Of a DNA stretch of 64,000 nucleotides, positions 49,504 to 58,024 are shown one piece after another (position 1 is the stretch's first letter; every line of letters starts with the position of its first letter). The stretch is taken from assembly GCF_900163655.1 (NCBI RefSeq), contig NZ_FWFG01000068.1, forward strand, positions 1 through 64,000. The letters run 5' to 3'. Under the pieces are notes generated by a model. It did not search any database, was not told the origin of the DNA, and saw only the letters and a program-made list of their open reading frames with translations. The stretch is from Brachybacterium nesterenkovii. GTDB taxonomy: Bacteria > Actinomycetota > Actinomycetes > Actinomycetales > Dermabacteraceae. Made by a program: the position numbers and the translations under genes.

Positions 49504-50946
49504 TCAGGCGCCGAGCTCTCGGTGCGGCGTCGCGACGATCACGGACTGCTCCCCGGCGATGCGGGTGAGGATCAGCGTGGCCGACTCGTCCCCGAACCGC
49601 TTCGGGCGCAGACGCCGACGCAGCTCCTCAGGCTCCACCGCGGTGCCGCGCTTCTTGATCTCCAGGCGACCGATGCGATGCTCCCGCAGATAGGACGACA
49701 GACGCTTCATCCCGAACGGCATCACGTCCCGCACCGCATATCCGTGCGCGAATGGTGTGGACACCCGCGTGTCGGTGGTGAGGTAGGCGATGGTCGGGTC
49801 GATCGTCAGGGCACTGGCACTGGCACTGGCACTGGCACTGGCACTGGCACTGGCACTGGCACTGGCACTGGCACTGGCACTGGCACTGGCGCCGGCACCA
49901 TTCCCCAACTGCGCCGCGAGCACGCCGAGCAGGCCGGCGCGGATCACGGCGCCGTCGGGCTCGTACAGGTGGTCGCCCAGAGGACCCGTGGGCACGGAAG
50001 ATCCCTCGGCCGCGTCGCCAACGGCAGCACCTGCTCCGGCGTTCGTCAGCAGATGCGCGCCGTCGACCCCGATCACGAGGGCGCTGCGCGAGACGCCCGG
50101 CGTGGCGAGCGGGCCGAACCAGCAGTCGGCCTCGAGCACCTGGCCGTGCCAGGAGATCCACTGCGTCTCCGTGCCCGCGGGCAGGGCGACATGCTCGATG
50201 CCGGGACCGAGCTTGACGCCCACAGGACCGAAGCCGCTGGTGGGCTCCGCTCCGCCGTCCGCCCGCTCAGCCAGACGCCGCGCGATCCGCACCACGGTCG
50301 ACAACGGCGGCGAGTACTCCTCGGGATCGTGCAGACGCCGCGCGGGCCCCCGAACGGTGCGCCGCGCAGGGTCCATCCAGACCCCGTCGACCCGATCGAG
50401 GTCGAAGGCCTCCGCGTCCCCGAGCTCCGCCGCCGACCCCGGGAACGCCGACAGATTCATGGTCGCGACGGCCACCGTCACCGGATCCCGGTCCACCGCG
50501 ATCACGTCGAGCCCCAGCGCCGAGGCCGCCATCGCGTCACCGCCGATGCCGCAGCCGAGGTCGGCGATCGTCGCGACGCCGGCATCGAGGAAGCGCCGCG
50601 CGTGCAGCGCCGCGATCGGCAGACGCGTGGCCTGCTCGAGCCCGCGGGGCGTCAGCAGCATCCGGTCCGCGAACTCGCCGAACTTCTCGCGCCCTTTGGC
50701 TCGCAGCCGGGACTGGGTGAGCACCGCGGAGACCAGCTCCGGATCGTGCCCCGCCGCCCGCAGCGTCGCCCCGAGCTTCAGGGCATCCGCCTCGACGTAC
50801 GGGGGCAGGGTCTGCAGCAGATCCCAGCCCTCGGGCACCAGCACGCGCTCGAGACCCGCGGCGAAAGCGGTATCGGCGGGGTCGGTCGACGCAGGGCCGG
50901 AGTGCGCAGGGGAGCCGGACGGGGCGGACTGCTGATCCGAGGCCAT
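49504..50946 (-). CDS. Class I SAM-dependent methyltransferase with THUMP-like domain
   Basis: A 480-residue protein. The Rossmann methyltransferase domain has IADLGCGIGGDAMAAS (motif I), VIAVDRDPVTVAVATMN (motif II) and VWMDPARR (motif IV, DPAR). The N-terminal helical part starts with a disordered stretch and then FAAGLERVLVPEGWDLLQTLPPY. The C-terminal THUMP-like part has MPFGMKRLSSYLREHRIGRLEIKKRG and RFGDESATLILTRIAGEQSV, hinting at an RNA substrate. An (SA)13 dipeptide run, about residues 354-379, interrupts the two and comes from a hexamer repeat. ATG at 50946. A hairpin pair lies upstream at 51009-51126. Confidence 0.88.
   Translation of the reverse strand: MASDQQSAPSGSPAHSGPASTDPADTAFAAGLERVLVPEGWDLLQTLPPYVEADALKLGATLRAAGHDPELVSAVLTQSRLRAKGREKFGEFADRMLLTPRGLEQATRLPIAALHARRFLDAGVATIADLGCGIGGDAMAASALGLDVIAVDRDPVTVAVATMNLSAFPGSAAELGDAEAFDLDRVDGVWMDPARRTVRGPARRLHDPEEYSPPLSTVVRIARRLAERADGGAEPTSGFGPVGVKLGPGIEHVALPAGTETQWISWHGQVLEADCWFGPLATPGVSRSALVIGVDGAHLLTNAGAGAAVGDAAEGSSVPTGPLGDHLYEPDGAVIRAGLLGVLAAQLGNGAGASASASASASASASASASASASASASALTIDPTIAYLTTDTRVSTPFAHGYAVRDVMPFGMKRLSSYLREHRIGRLEIKKRGTAVEPEELRRRLRPKRFGDESATLILTRIAGEQSVIVATPHRELGA
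49810..49887. repeat. Perfect hexamer tandem repeat GGCACT x13, inside the methyltransferase gene
   Basis: Thirteen uninterrupted GGCACT units (78 bp). On the coding strand each is a Ser-Ala pair, so changes in unit number would alter the length of the linker without shifting the frame. Confidence 0.95.
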
Positions 50947-51008
50947 GGAGGGCTCCTGAGGTCTGGAGGTCGAGTGGGTGGGAAATCGAGAGTGCAGAGG
51001 TCGAGAGT

Positions 51009-51050
51009 GCGGACGGGCACCTCACCGTAGCCGGTGAGGTGCCCGTCCGC
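51009..51050. terminator. Perfect 19-bp hairpin after the sialidase gene
   Basis: The arm GCGGACGGGCACCTCACCG (51009-51027) pairs perfectly with 51032-51050 around loop TAGC. It lies between the sialidase stop and the methyltransferase start on the same strand, downstream of the 68-nt hairpin copy 2, and probably ends the nan operon transcript. Confidence 0.75.
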
Positions 51051-51058
51051 CTCCTGGC

Positions 51059-51126
51059 AGAACTGGTCGTCATACATGCGCACGCCCGCTTCGCAGGCGG
51101 TGTCCGCACGTATGACGACCGGTTCT
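51059..51126. repeat. 68-nt hairpin element, copy 2
   Basis: Same geometry as 753-820: 25-nt arms (51059-51083 and 51102-51126) around an 18-nt loop. The left arm begins AGAACTGGTCGTCATAC and the right arm ends ATGACGACCGGTTCT. Each arm matches copy 1 at 20 of 25 positions, and three of the differences are paired compensatory changes. It lies 38 bp past the sialidase stop codon. Confidence 0.8.
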
Positions 51127-51164
51127 CGCAGCCAGCACCGTGTCCGGCGCGGCATCGAGAAGCG

Positions 51165-52391
51165 TCAGCGCGACAGGATCCAGTTCATGTCGAGCGACGC
51201 GACCATGATCGTCTCGCCCGCCCCCTCGTACGCCAGCGCGTAGGTGCCGCGCCCTGTCGGCACGATCACGGAGTACTGGCAGGCGCCGGGCTGGAACACG
51301 CGCTTGCGGATCCAGGTCCGGCCGTCGTCCTCCGAGTACTCGATCGTGCCGTTGACGCGGGCGGAGGGCTGAGCGTCGGCGTGAGAGAACAGCAGGACCT
51401 TGGCCTTCGCCGACCCCTGCGGGGCGTCCGGGTACGCGCGCGTGATGTGCGCGTTGTTCCCGGGATCCACGAGATGGGGATCGCGGTGCAGGTCCTCCCA
51501 CGTCTCGCCCCCGTCGCGGCTGTACGCGATCCAGCGGTGGCCCGTGCGCCTGTTCTCGCGCGAGTTCATCATGAGGGTGCCGTCGGACAGCTCGGCCACC
51601 TTGTTCTCGTCCATGCTCTCGCCGACGGGCTGGCCCATCGTCCAGCTCTCGCCGTGGTCGTCGGAGAACACGGAGTACGCCTGGACCAGCTGGCTGCCGT
51701 CGTTCTGCCGGAACCATCCGGCGAACTGCTGGACGAGGCGACCGGCATGGGGCCCGTACCGCAGCTGGATCCCCGCGCCCGATGACGCGAACATCGCCCG
51801 GCAGCTCTCCGGCTTGACGACCGAGGTGATCAGGCGGGTCGTCCACGTCTGCCCGTCGTCCTCGCTGCACGAGACGGCGGCGGAGATGATGCCGCGGTCC
51901 GCGTCGTCATCGCCGTAGCCGCTGTTCCAGACGCCGACGTCCTTGGAGAACACATGGAAGCAGAAGATCATCCCGGTCTTGCGGTCGACCACGTAGGAGG
52001 GGTCCGAGTATCCGGTCCTCGCGCCGGTCTCGGTGCCGGCGGCTATGACGGTCGGCTCCTCCCAGGTCGCGCCGCCGTCGCGGGAGCGGCGCTGCCAGAT
52101 CGAGTTCGGCGCCGGAGCGTCGCCTCCCACCGGGCGCTTGTCGAAGGCGGCGACGAGGTCGCCGCCGGGCGTGACGGCCAGCGCGGGGATGCGGAAGTTC
52201 CTCACCCCCTGGTACCCGGCCCAGGCGAGCTCCTGCTCGCGGTAGGTGCCGTGCCGGCGCCCGTGGTCCTTGGGCGGGGGAGCCGCCTGCGCCGCGGGCG
52301 CCAGGAGGCCGAGTCCCGTCAGCGCGGCGGTGCCGGTGAGGGCGGCGGTGCCGGTGAGCATTCCTCGTCGGGTCGGTGCGGTCATTTCCAT
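51165..52391 (-). CDS. Secreted exo-alpha-sialidase (GH33-like)
   Basis: A 408-residue secreted sialidase that would release terminal sialic acid from host or environmental glycans. The Tat-like signal (TRRGMLTGTAALTGTAAL, ending near AAQA) contains an LTGTAA duplication. The six-bladed propeller has FRIPALAV (66-73, arginine of the triad) and five Asp boxes: SRDGGATWEEP, SEDDGQTWTT, SDDHGESWTMG, SRDGGETWED and SEDDGRTWIRK. No carbohydrate-binding module or cell-wall anchor is present. GGAG lies 7 nt before the ATG at 52391. Last gene of the nan operon, 69 bp after nanE; two hairpins follow. Confidence 0.93.
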   Translation of the reverse strand: MEMTAPTRRGMLTGTAALTGTAALTGLGLLAPAAQAAPPPKDHGRRHGTYREQELAWAGYQGVRNFRIPALAVTPGGDLVAAFDKRPVGGDAPAPNSIWQRRSRDGGATWEEPTVIAAGTETGARTGYSDPSYVVDRKTGMIFCFHVFSKDVGVWNSGYGDDDADRGIISAAVSCSEDDGQTWTTRLITSVVKPESCRAMFASSGAGIQLRYGPHAGRLVQQFAGWFRQNDGSQLVQAYSVFSDDHGESWTMGQPVGESMDENKVAELSDGTLMMNSRENRRTGHRWIAYSRDGGETWEDLHRDPHLVDPGNNAHITRAYPDAPQGSAKAKVLLFSHADAQPSARVNGTIEYSEDDGRTWIRKRVFQPGACQYSVIVPTGRGTYALAYEGAGETIMVASLDMNWILSR

Positions 52392-52460
52392 GGGTCGTCT
52401 CCTTCGTCGACATGGGTCCGCGCGCCGGGTCGGCGTGCGGGAGGCACGGGCGGTCCCCGC

Positions 52461-53144
52461 TCAGCTCTCCGTGAGCGCCTCGCGGAACCAGCCGGTGATG
52501 GTGGCCGGGTGGGTGATGGCGGTGCCGACGACGACGGCGTGGGCGCCGGTGTCGCGGCAGGAGGCGGCGTGGGAGGGGGTGTGGACGCGGCCTTCGGCGA
52601 TGAGGGCCGCAGTGTCGGGGAGACGGTCGGCGAGCTCGGCGAGCAGCTCGAGGTCGGGGCCGCTGGTCTTGGGGCGGGCTGGGGTGTAGCCGGCGAGGGT
52701 GGTGCCGATGATGTCGATGCCGAGGTCGGCGGCTGCGAGGGCCGCGTCGAGGCTGTCGCAGTCGGCCATGATGGGGCCGTCGAAGCGCTCCCGGACCGCG
52801 GTGATGGTCTCGGCCAGGGTGCGGCCGTCGGGGCGAGGGCGGAGCGTTCCGTCGAGGGCGAGGATGTCGGCTCCGGCGTCGATCACGGCGAGGCAGTGGT
52901 TGAGGGTGGGGGTGATGAACACGCCCTCGGTGCCGTCCTTCCAGATGCCGATGACGGGGATGGTGACGGCGTCCTTGACGGCGCGGATGTCCTCGAGGCC
53001 CTGGGCGCGAACGGCGGAGGCCCCGCCTCGCTGCACGGAGGCGGCGATCTGGGCCATGGTCTCGGGGTGGCGCATGGGCTCGCCGGGGTAGGCCTGGCAG
53101 GAGACAATGAGGGTGTCGCGGAGGGACTCGACGATCGGGTGCAT
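52461..53144 (-). CDS. nanE: N-acetylmannosamine-6-phosphate 2-epimerase
   Basis: A 227-residue TIM-barrel enzyme that converts ManNAc-6-P to GlcNAc-6-P in sialic acid breakdown. It starts with LRDTLIVSCQAYPGEPMRHPETMAQIA. GGASAVRAQGLEDIRAVK, IPVIGIWKDGTEGVFITPT, ADILALDGTLRPRPDG, MADCDSLDAALAAADLGIDIIGTTLAGYT and IAEGRVHTPSHAASCRDTGAHAVVVGTAITHP are clear NanE motifs (catalytic Lys in IWKDG). AGGAG lies before the ATG at 53144. The 101-bp gap to the kinase gene upstream contains no recognised feature. Confidence 0.94.
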   Translation of the reverse strand: MHPIVESLRDTLIVSCQAYPGEPMRHPETMAQIAASVQRGGASAVRAQGLEDIRAVKDAVTIPVIGIWKDGTEGVFITPTLNHCLAVIDAGADILALDGTLRPRPDGRTLAETITAVRERFDGPIMADCDSLDAALAAADLGIDIIGTTLAGYTPARPKTSGPDLELLAELADRLPDTAALIAEGRVHTPSHAASCRDTGAHAVVVGTAITHPATITGWFREALTES

Positions 53145-53245
53145 GAGGAGCTCCTGAGGTGGTCGGACGGTCGAACGGACCGCGGGGGTCGGAGGGACGA
53201 CGGTGATGCGGGACGGGGCGCCGGAGCGTGAGGGGTGTGACCTGG

Positions 53246-54220
53246 TCAGAGGCCGTCGAGGGTCCAGGCGGCCGCCCCGAGCAGGGCGGCATGTGTGCCC
53301 GCCGCGGCGGGCAGGAGCGGGGTCGCGGCCACGACGTCCATCGCCTCGGCCGCGATGCCCTCGGCGAGGGCCGACGTCCACGGCTCGCCGACGGCGGCGA
53401 CCCCGCCCGTGAGCGCGACCGCGTCGACGTCGAGGACGTTCAGCAGACCGCCGAGCATGCGCCCTGTGGCCCGGCCGGCGAGACGGTAGGCCTCGGCGGC
53501 CGGGGATCCCGGGGCCCGTGCCGCCCGGGCCGCGAGGTCCGCGCCGCGGGACACGGGAGCGCCGTCCTCGCCGACGGCTCCGAGGCGCGCGGCGAGCGCG
53601 AGGATCCCCGGTCCGGAGGCGAGGCCCTCCAGGTGCCCGGTCCGCCCGCAGGTGCAGGCGATGCCGTCGGCCTCGGGCACGGTCACGTGGCCGATATGCC
53701 CCGCCGCGCCGTGCGCCCCGGTCACGGGTGCGCCGTCGACGAGGTGGCAGCCGCCGATCCCCGTGCCGATGGCCGCGAGCAGGAGCGAGGAGCGGCCGCG
53801 TCCCACGCCGAAGCGTGCCTCGCCGACACCGTGGCCGTGGACATCGTTGAGCACCGACACGGGCACGCCGAAGCGCTCGCGCGCCGGACCTGCGATATCG
53901 GTCCCGGCCCAGCCGGGTAGGGCGTCGGTCGCATGGGTGATCGCTCCGCGCACGGTGTCGACGACCCCGGCGCTCGCGATGCCCAGCGCCTCGATGTGCC
54001 CGCCGGCCGCCCCCTCGCCCAGGCTGGTATCGGCGGCCTCGGCGCGCACGCAATCGGCGAGATCGAGCGCCCCGGTCAGCACCGCGTCGGAGCCCTCCCG
54101 GGCGGGGGTCGGCGCCGTGCGGACGGCGAGTACGCGCGCGTCGTCCGCACCGACGGCGACGAGGGCCGCCGCGGTCTTCGTCCCGCCGATGTCGACGGCG
54201 AGCGCGAGGCGGGACGGCAT
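53246..54220 (-). CDS. nanK: ROK-family sugar kinase (N-acetylmannosamine kinase)
   Basis: A 324-residue ROK kinase, assigned as ManNAc kinase by its place between NanA and NanE genes. ATP-binding motif LAVDIGGTKTAAALVAV, catalytic Asp in VLNDVHGHGVGEARFG, AIGTGIGGCHLVDG, and the zinc-site region ACTCGRTGHLEGLAS, in which the usual third cysteine of CxCGxxGCxE is His. SGPGILALAARLG and ALTGGVAAVGEPW complete the fold. Sequence alone could not exclude glucokinase. One base separates its ATG from the stop of the lyase gene (TGACATG), so translation is coupled. Confidence 0.88.
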   Translation of the reverse strand: MPSRLALAVDIGGTKTAAALVAVGADDARVLAVRTAPTPAREGSDAVLTGALDLADCVRAEAADTSLGEGAAGGHIEALGIASAGVVDTVRGAITHATDALPGWAGTDIAGPARERFGVPVSVLNDVHGHGVGEARFGVGRGRSSLLLAAIGTGIGGCHLVDGAPVTGAHGAAGHIGHVTVPEADGIACTCGRTGHLEGLASGPGILALAARLGAVGEDGAPVSRGADLAARAARAPGSPAAEAYRLAGRATGRMLGGLLNVLDVDAVALTGGVAAVGEPWTSALAEGIAAEAMDVVAATPLLPAAAGTHAALLGAAAWTLDGL

Positions 54221-54221
54221 G

Positions 54222-55166
54222 TCAGGCCTCCAGCAGGGAGGCCTCGGCCAGCACGGCGCGGATGTGCGCGGCATCCTCATCGCCGAGCGCGGCCATCGGC
54301 GTGCTCATCGTGTTCGTGGTGAACACGCCCAGCTCCCGCAGCGCGGTCTTGAAGGCGCCCACTCCGGCGGCCGGCCCCACCTTCCCGACGGGCTGGAAGA
54401 CGATCTCGAACAGCGCCGCGAGGCGGTCCTGCTCGGTGCGCACCGTCTCCCAGTCCTCGGCCATGGCCGCACGGTGCATGCGCACGTACCCGGCGGGCTC
54501 GACGTTGGCCAGGCCCGGCACGGAGCCATGGGCCCCGGCCAGGTAGGCGCCGTCGACGACCACCTCGTGGCCCGTCAGCAGCGCCAGGCCGGTGCCGGCG
54601 GCGCGGTCCATCGCGACCAGACGGCGGAACGAGACGTCGTCCCCGCTGGAGTCCTTGACGCCGGCGAGCACGCCGTCGGCCCCGAGGTGCACCAGGTGGG
54701 CGGGGGAGAGCTTCGTGTGCACGCACACCGGGATGTCGTAGGCCCACAGGGGAGCGGGGGAGGCGGCGGCGAGCGCTCGGAAGTGGGTGTCGATCTCATC
54801 GGGTCCGGTGATCGCGTAGAACGGGGCGGTCGCGACGATGCCGGCGGGGGAGAACCGCTCGGCCGTGCGCACGTGCTGGATCGCCCGGGAGGTCTGCATG
54901 TCGATCACGCCGATCAGCAGCGGCACCTGGCCCGCGACGATCCCGGTGACGGCCCCGAGCACCCGCTCGCGCATGGCGTCGTCGAAGAACGCGGCCTCGC
55001 CGCTCGAGCCGAGCACGAACAGGCCGTCGACACCGGCATCGAGGTGGCGGGCCACCAGACGCTCGAGCGAGGGGATGTCGAGCTCGCCGTCGGCGGTGAG
55101 CGGGGTCAGCAGCGGCGGGATGACGCCCGTGGGGGTTCCCTCGCGGACAGCTGCGGTGGCGGTCAT
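54222..55166 (-). CDS. nanA: N-acetylneuraminate lyase (DHDPS/NAL family)
   Basis: A 314-residue class I aldolase that splits sialic acid to ManNAc and pyruvate. Motifs: GVIPPLLTPLTADGELD, FVLGSSGEAAF (53-57, GSSGE), the catalytic Tyr143 in LWAYDIPVCVHTKL and the Schiff-base Lys171 in LAGVKDSSGDD. The assignment to sialic acid lyase and not dihydrodipicolinate synthase comes from context: transporter upstream, kinase and epimerase downstream. Ends DAAHIRAVLAEASLLEA. ATG at 55166, 50 bp after the ATPase gene. Confidence 0.88.
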   Translation of the reverse strand: MTATAAVREGTPTGVIPPLLTPLTADGELDIPSLERLVARHLDAGVDGLFVLGSSGEAAFFDDAMRERVLGAVTGIVAGQVPLLIGVIDMQTSRAIQHVRTAERFSPAGIVATAPFYAITGPDEIDTHFRALAAASPAPLWAYDIPVCVHTKLSPAHLVHLGADGVLAGVKDSSGDDVSFRRLVAMDRAAGTGLALLTGHEVVVDGAYLAGAHGSVPGLANVEPAGYVRMHRAAMAEDWETVRTEQDRLAALFEIVFQPVGKVGPAAGVGAFKTALRELGVFTTNTMSTPMAALGDEDAAHIRAVLAEASLLEA

Positions 55167-55216
55167 GATCTCTTCTTCCGGGTGGGGTGCGGGGTCGTGG
55201 TGCGCGGGGCGCCGGG

Positions 55217-56029
55217 TCACAGCAGGCGGGGCGCGGCGGCCAGGAGGGTGCGGGTGTACTCGTCGTCGGCGCCGCCGAAGATCTGCTCGACGGTCCCGTG
55301 CTCGACCACGCGGCCGCGGTTCATCACGATGATCTCGTCGGACACGAAGCGCACCGTTGAGATGTCGTGGGAGATGAACACGAGGCCCAGGCCCAGCTCG
55401 CGGCGCAGGTCCATGAGCAGGTTGAGCACCTGCGCGCGGACCGAGACGTCCAGGGCGCTGGTGGGCTCGTCGGCGACGATGATCTCGGGCTCGAGCGTGA
55501 GGGCGCGGGCGATCGCGACGCGCTGGCGCTGGCCGCCGGAGATCTGCCGGGGCAGGACGTCGAGGGCCGACTGCGGGAGGCCCACCAGGTGCAGCAGCTC
55601 CCGCACCCGGGCCAGGCGTGACTCCTCGGAGCCGATGCCGTGCACGCGCAGCGGGTCCAGCAGGGTCTCGCGCACCGTCAGGCGCGGGTTGAGCGCGGTC
55701 GCCGGGTCCTGGAAGACGACCGACACGGTGCGTCCGAGGTCGCGCCGGGCGGCCTTCGAGCGGGAGTGGCGGCTGCCGTGGAACAGCACCTCGCCCTGCG
55801 TCACGGGCTGCAGGCCGATCATCACGCGGGCCAGGGTCGACTTGCCCGAGCCGGACTCCCCGACGATGCCCAGGACGCGGCCGCGGTGGACGTCGACGGA
55901 GACGCCGTCGACGGCGCGGATGGTGTCCGGGTGCAGCAGGCTGCCGGTGCGCAGGCGGTGCACGACATGGACGTCGCGCAGGGTGATGACGGGCTCGTCA
56001 CCGGTCGCGGTGGTCGGCTGCGTGCTCAT
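55217..56029 (-). CDS. Peptide/sialic-acid-type ABC transporter ATP-binding protein (DppF/OppF-like)
   Basis: A 270-residue ATPase. Walker A is VGESGSGKSTLARVM, Q loop VFQDPATALNPRLTVRETLLDPL, signature ISGGQRQRVAIARAL, Walker B EIIVADEPTSALDVSVR and switch histidine in FISHD. The short GRVVEHGTVEQIFGGADDEYTRTLL end is typical of OppF. Its ATG overlaps the stop of the fused permease-ATPase gene by 4 bp. With the ATPase half of that fusion it would form the nucleotide-binding pair. Confidence 0.93.
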   Translation of the reverse strand: MSTQPTTATGDEPVITLRDVHVVHRLRTGSLLHPDTIRAVDGVSVDVHRGRVLGIVGESGSGKSTLARVMIGLQPVTQGEVLFHGSRHSRSKAARRDLGRTVSVVFQDPATALNPRLTVRETLLDPLRVHGIGSEESRLARVRELLHLVGLPQSALDVLPRQISGGQRQRVAIARALTLEPEIIVADEPTSALDVSVRAQVLNLLMDLRRELGLGLVFISHDISTVRFVSDEIIVMNRGRVVEHGTVEQIFGGADDEYTRTLLAAAPRLL

Positions 56030-58023
56030 CGGAGGGCTCCTTCCAGAGCGGCGGGGACGTCGCCGGTGCTCGCGACCTCGTGGTCGGCATCGCCGACTCT
56101 CAGCAGGCGCAGCGGGGCTGCAGGGTCCGCGTCCGGGTCCTGGGAGCGCGGCGCGAAGCGGTCGCCGACGGCGAACTCCCGAGGGGAGGGGACCGTCCCG
56201 GGCACCTGGTGCAGGCGCTCGGCTCCGGCCTCGATCGACAGGACCGAGCCGAGCAGGCCGCGCGTGTACTCGTGGCGCGGGTCGAGTAGCAGCTCGCGGG
56301 TGTCGGCGCGCTCGACCACCTGTCCGGCGTACATGACGGTGATGCGGTGGGCCAGCGCCGCCACGAGCGCGAGGTCGTGACTGACGAACACCATCGCAAA
56401 GCCGAGCTCGCGGCGCAGCCGGTCGAGCAGCTCCACCACCTGCTTCTGCACGGTCACGTCGAGGGCGGTGGTGGGCTCGTCGGCGATCACCAGCTTGGGG
56501 TCGCGGGTGAGGGCCATCGCGATGAGCACGCGCTGGCGCTGACCGCCGGAGAGCTCATGCGGGTAGGAGGCCAGGGTCCGCTGCGGGTCGAGGCCCACCA
56601 GCTCGAGGAGCTCCTCGGCGCTGCGGGTGCCCCCGCGCCGGGTCAGCTGCGCCATCTGCGAGCGGATCAGCATCGACGGGTTCAGCGAGCTCAGGGCGTC
56701 CTGGTAGATCATCGCGATCTCGTTGCCTCGCAGGGCGTTGAGCTCGCGCGCCGACATGCTCAGCAGGTCCCGCCCGTCCAGCAGCACCTCGCCGCTGATC
56801 CGTGCGGTGCGGGGCAGCAGGCCCATGATCGCCAGGGCCGTCACGGACTTGCCGGAGCCGGACTCGCCCACCAGGCCCATGGTCTCGCCGGCGCGGACGG
56901 TGAAGGAGACCCCGTCGACGATGTCCACGTCGCCGTGGGCCTCGGGGAAGGCGACGCGCAGGTCGCGGACCTCCAGGACGGCGGGCGCCTCGGCATCGAC
57001 GAGCTCGCGCGGGGCGCGCTCGGTCTCGGCCCGGCGCAGGTGCGCGAGCGACGTGCGCAGCACCTCGCGCGCCGTCTCATCGTCGGTCGCGCCGAGGACC
57101 TCGGCGGGGTGATCGTCCTCGCGCATCGCCTGCTCATCGGCCTCGACATCGGCGCGCGAGCGCACCCGGGGGGAGGCGAAGGCGTCGGTCAGGCCCTCGG
57201 AGAGGATGTTCAGGCTGAGCACGGTCAGCAGGATCATCAGGCCCGGGAAGAACGTGGGCCACCAGTACCCGCCCAGCAGCACCTCTTTGCCGCCGGCGAG
57301 GATGTTGCCCCAGGAGGGCTCGGGCGGCTGCACGCCGGCGTTGATGAACGAAAGCGAGGCCTCGAAGACGATCGCATCGGCCACCAGCACGGTCGCGAAC
57401 ACCATGATCGGGGCCATGCAGTTGCGCGCCACGTGCTTGAGCAGGATCCACGGCGTGGACGCGCCCATCACCTTGGAGGCGGCCACGTAGTCCTCGCCGA
57501 ACTGGGCGAGCACGTTGGCGCGGATCACGCGGGAGAGCTGCGGGACGTACAGGAAGCCGATCGCGAAGACGATCACCGGCAGGCTGGTGCCGAACACGGC
57601 GATGAACACCGCGGCGAGCGCGATCCCGGGGAACGACATGATCACGTCGAGGACGCGCATGAGGATCTCGGATCCCCACTTCGAGGCGGTCGCGGCGATC
57701 GAGCCGAGGACGGCGGCGGCGGCGAGGGCGCCGGCGGTGGCCATCAGGCCGATCAGCAGCGAGGCGCGGGCACCGCGGAGGACGCGGGCCAGGATGTCGC
57801 GCCCGTTGGCGTCCGTGCCGAACGGGTGGTCCGCGCTCGGCGGGCCGACAGGGGTGCCGGTGGTGAACGCGTCGTGGGGCACGAGGAAGGGGCCGATGGC
57901 GGCGGCCAGCACGAGCAGGGCGAGGAAGGCGATCGCGATGCGCGAGGGCCAGGGGAGAGAGCGGAACCCTCCGAGGCGGCCGCCGCTGGTGGCGCGGAGC
58001 CGGGAGCCGAGTGCGGGGCGCAT
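56026..58023 (-). CDS. Fused ABC permease and ATP-binding protein (DppC-DppD type)
   Basis: A 665-residue fusion. Residues 1-300 are a permease with about six TM segments: VPHDAFTTGTPVGPPSADHPFGTDANGRDILARVLRGAR is the DppC start, and the EAA loop is DYVAASKVMGASTPWILLKHVARN. Residues 350-610 are an ATPase: VGESGSGKSVTALAI (Walker A), IYQDALSSLNP (Q loop), LSGGQRQRVLIAMALT (signature) and LVIADEPTTALDVTV (Walker B). The C-terminal 60 residues are the oligopeptide/dipeptide extension. One base lies between its start and the stop of the permease gene upstream. Such fusions are known in actinobacterial peptide-type importers. Confidence 0.93.
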   Translation of the reverse strand: MRPALGSRLRATSGGRLGGFRSLPWPSRIAIAFLALLVLAAAIGPFLVPHDAFTTGTPVGPPSADHPFGTDANGRDILARVLRGARASLLIGLMATAGALAAAAVLGSIAATASKWGSEILMRVLDVIMSFPGIALAAVFIAVFGTSLPVIVFAIGFLYVPQLSRVIRANVLAQFGEDYVAASKVMGASTPWILLKHVARNCMAPIMVFATVLVADAIVFEASLSFINAGVQPPEPSWGNILAGGKEVLLGGYWWPTFFPGLMILLTVLSLNILSEGLTDAFASPRVRSRADVEADEQAMREDDHPAEVLGATDDETAREVLRTSLAHLRRAETERAPRELVDAEAPAVLEVRDLRVAFPEAHGDVDIVDGVSFTVRAGETMGLVGESGSGKSVTALAIMGLLPRTARISGEVLLDGRDLLSMSARELNALRGNEIAMIYQDALSSLNPSMLIRSQMAQLTRRGGTRSAEELLELVGLDPQRTLASYPHELSGGQRQRVLIAMALTRDPKLVIADEPTTALDVTVQKQVVELLDRLRRELGFAMVFVSHDLALVAALAHRITVMYAGQVVERADTRELLLDPRHEYTRGLLGSVLSIEAGAERLHQVPGTVPSPREFAVGDRFAPRSQDPDADPAAPLRLLRVGDADHEVASTGDVPAALEGALR

Positions 58024-58024
58024 G

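Noticed and set aside
53246-54220. Glucokinase assignment for the ROK kinase
   Set aside because: Motifs alone permit it, but its place between nanA and nanE with coupled translation favours ManNAc kinase.
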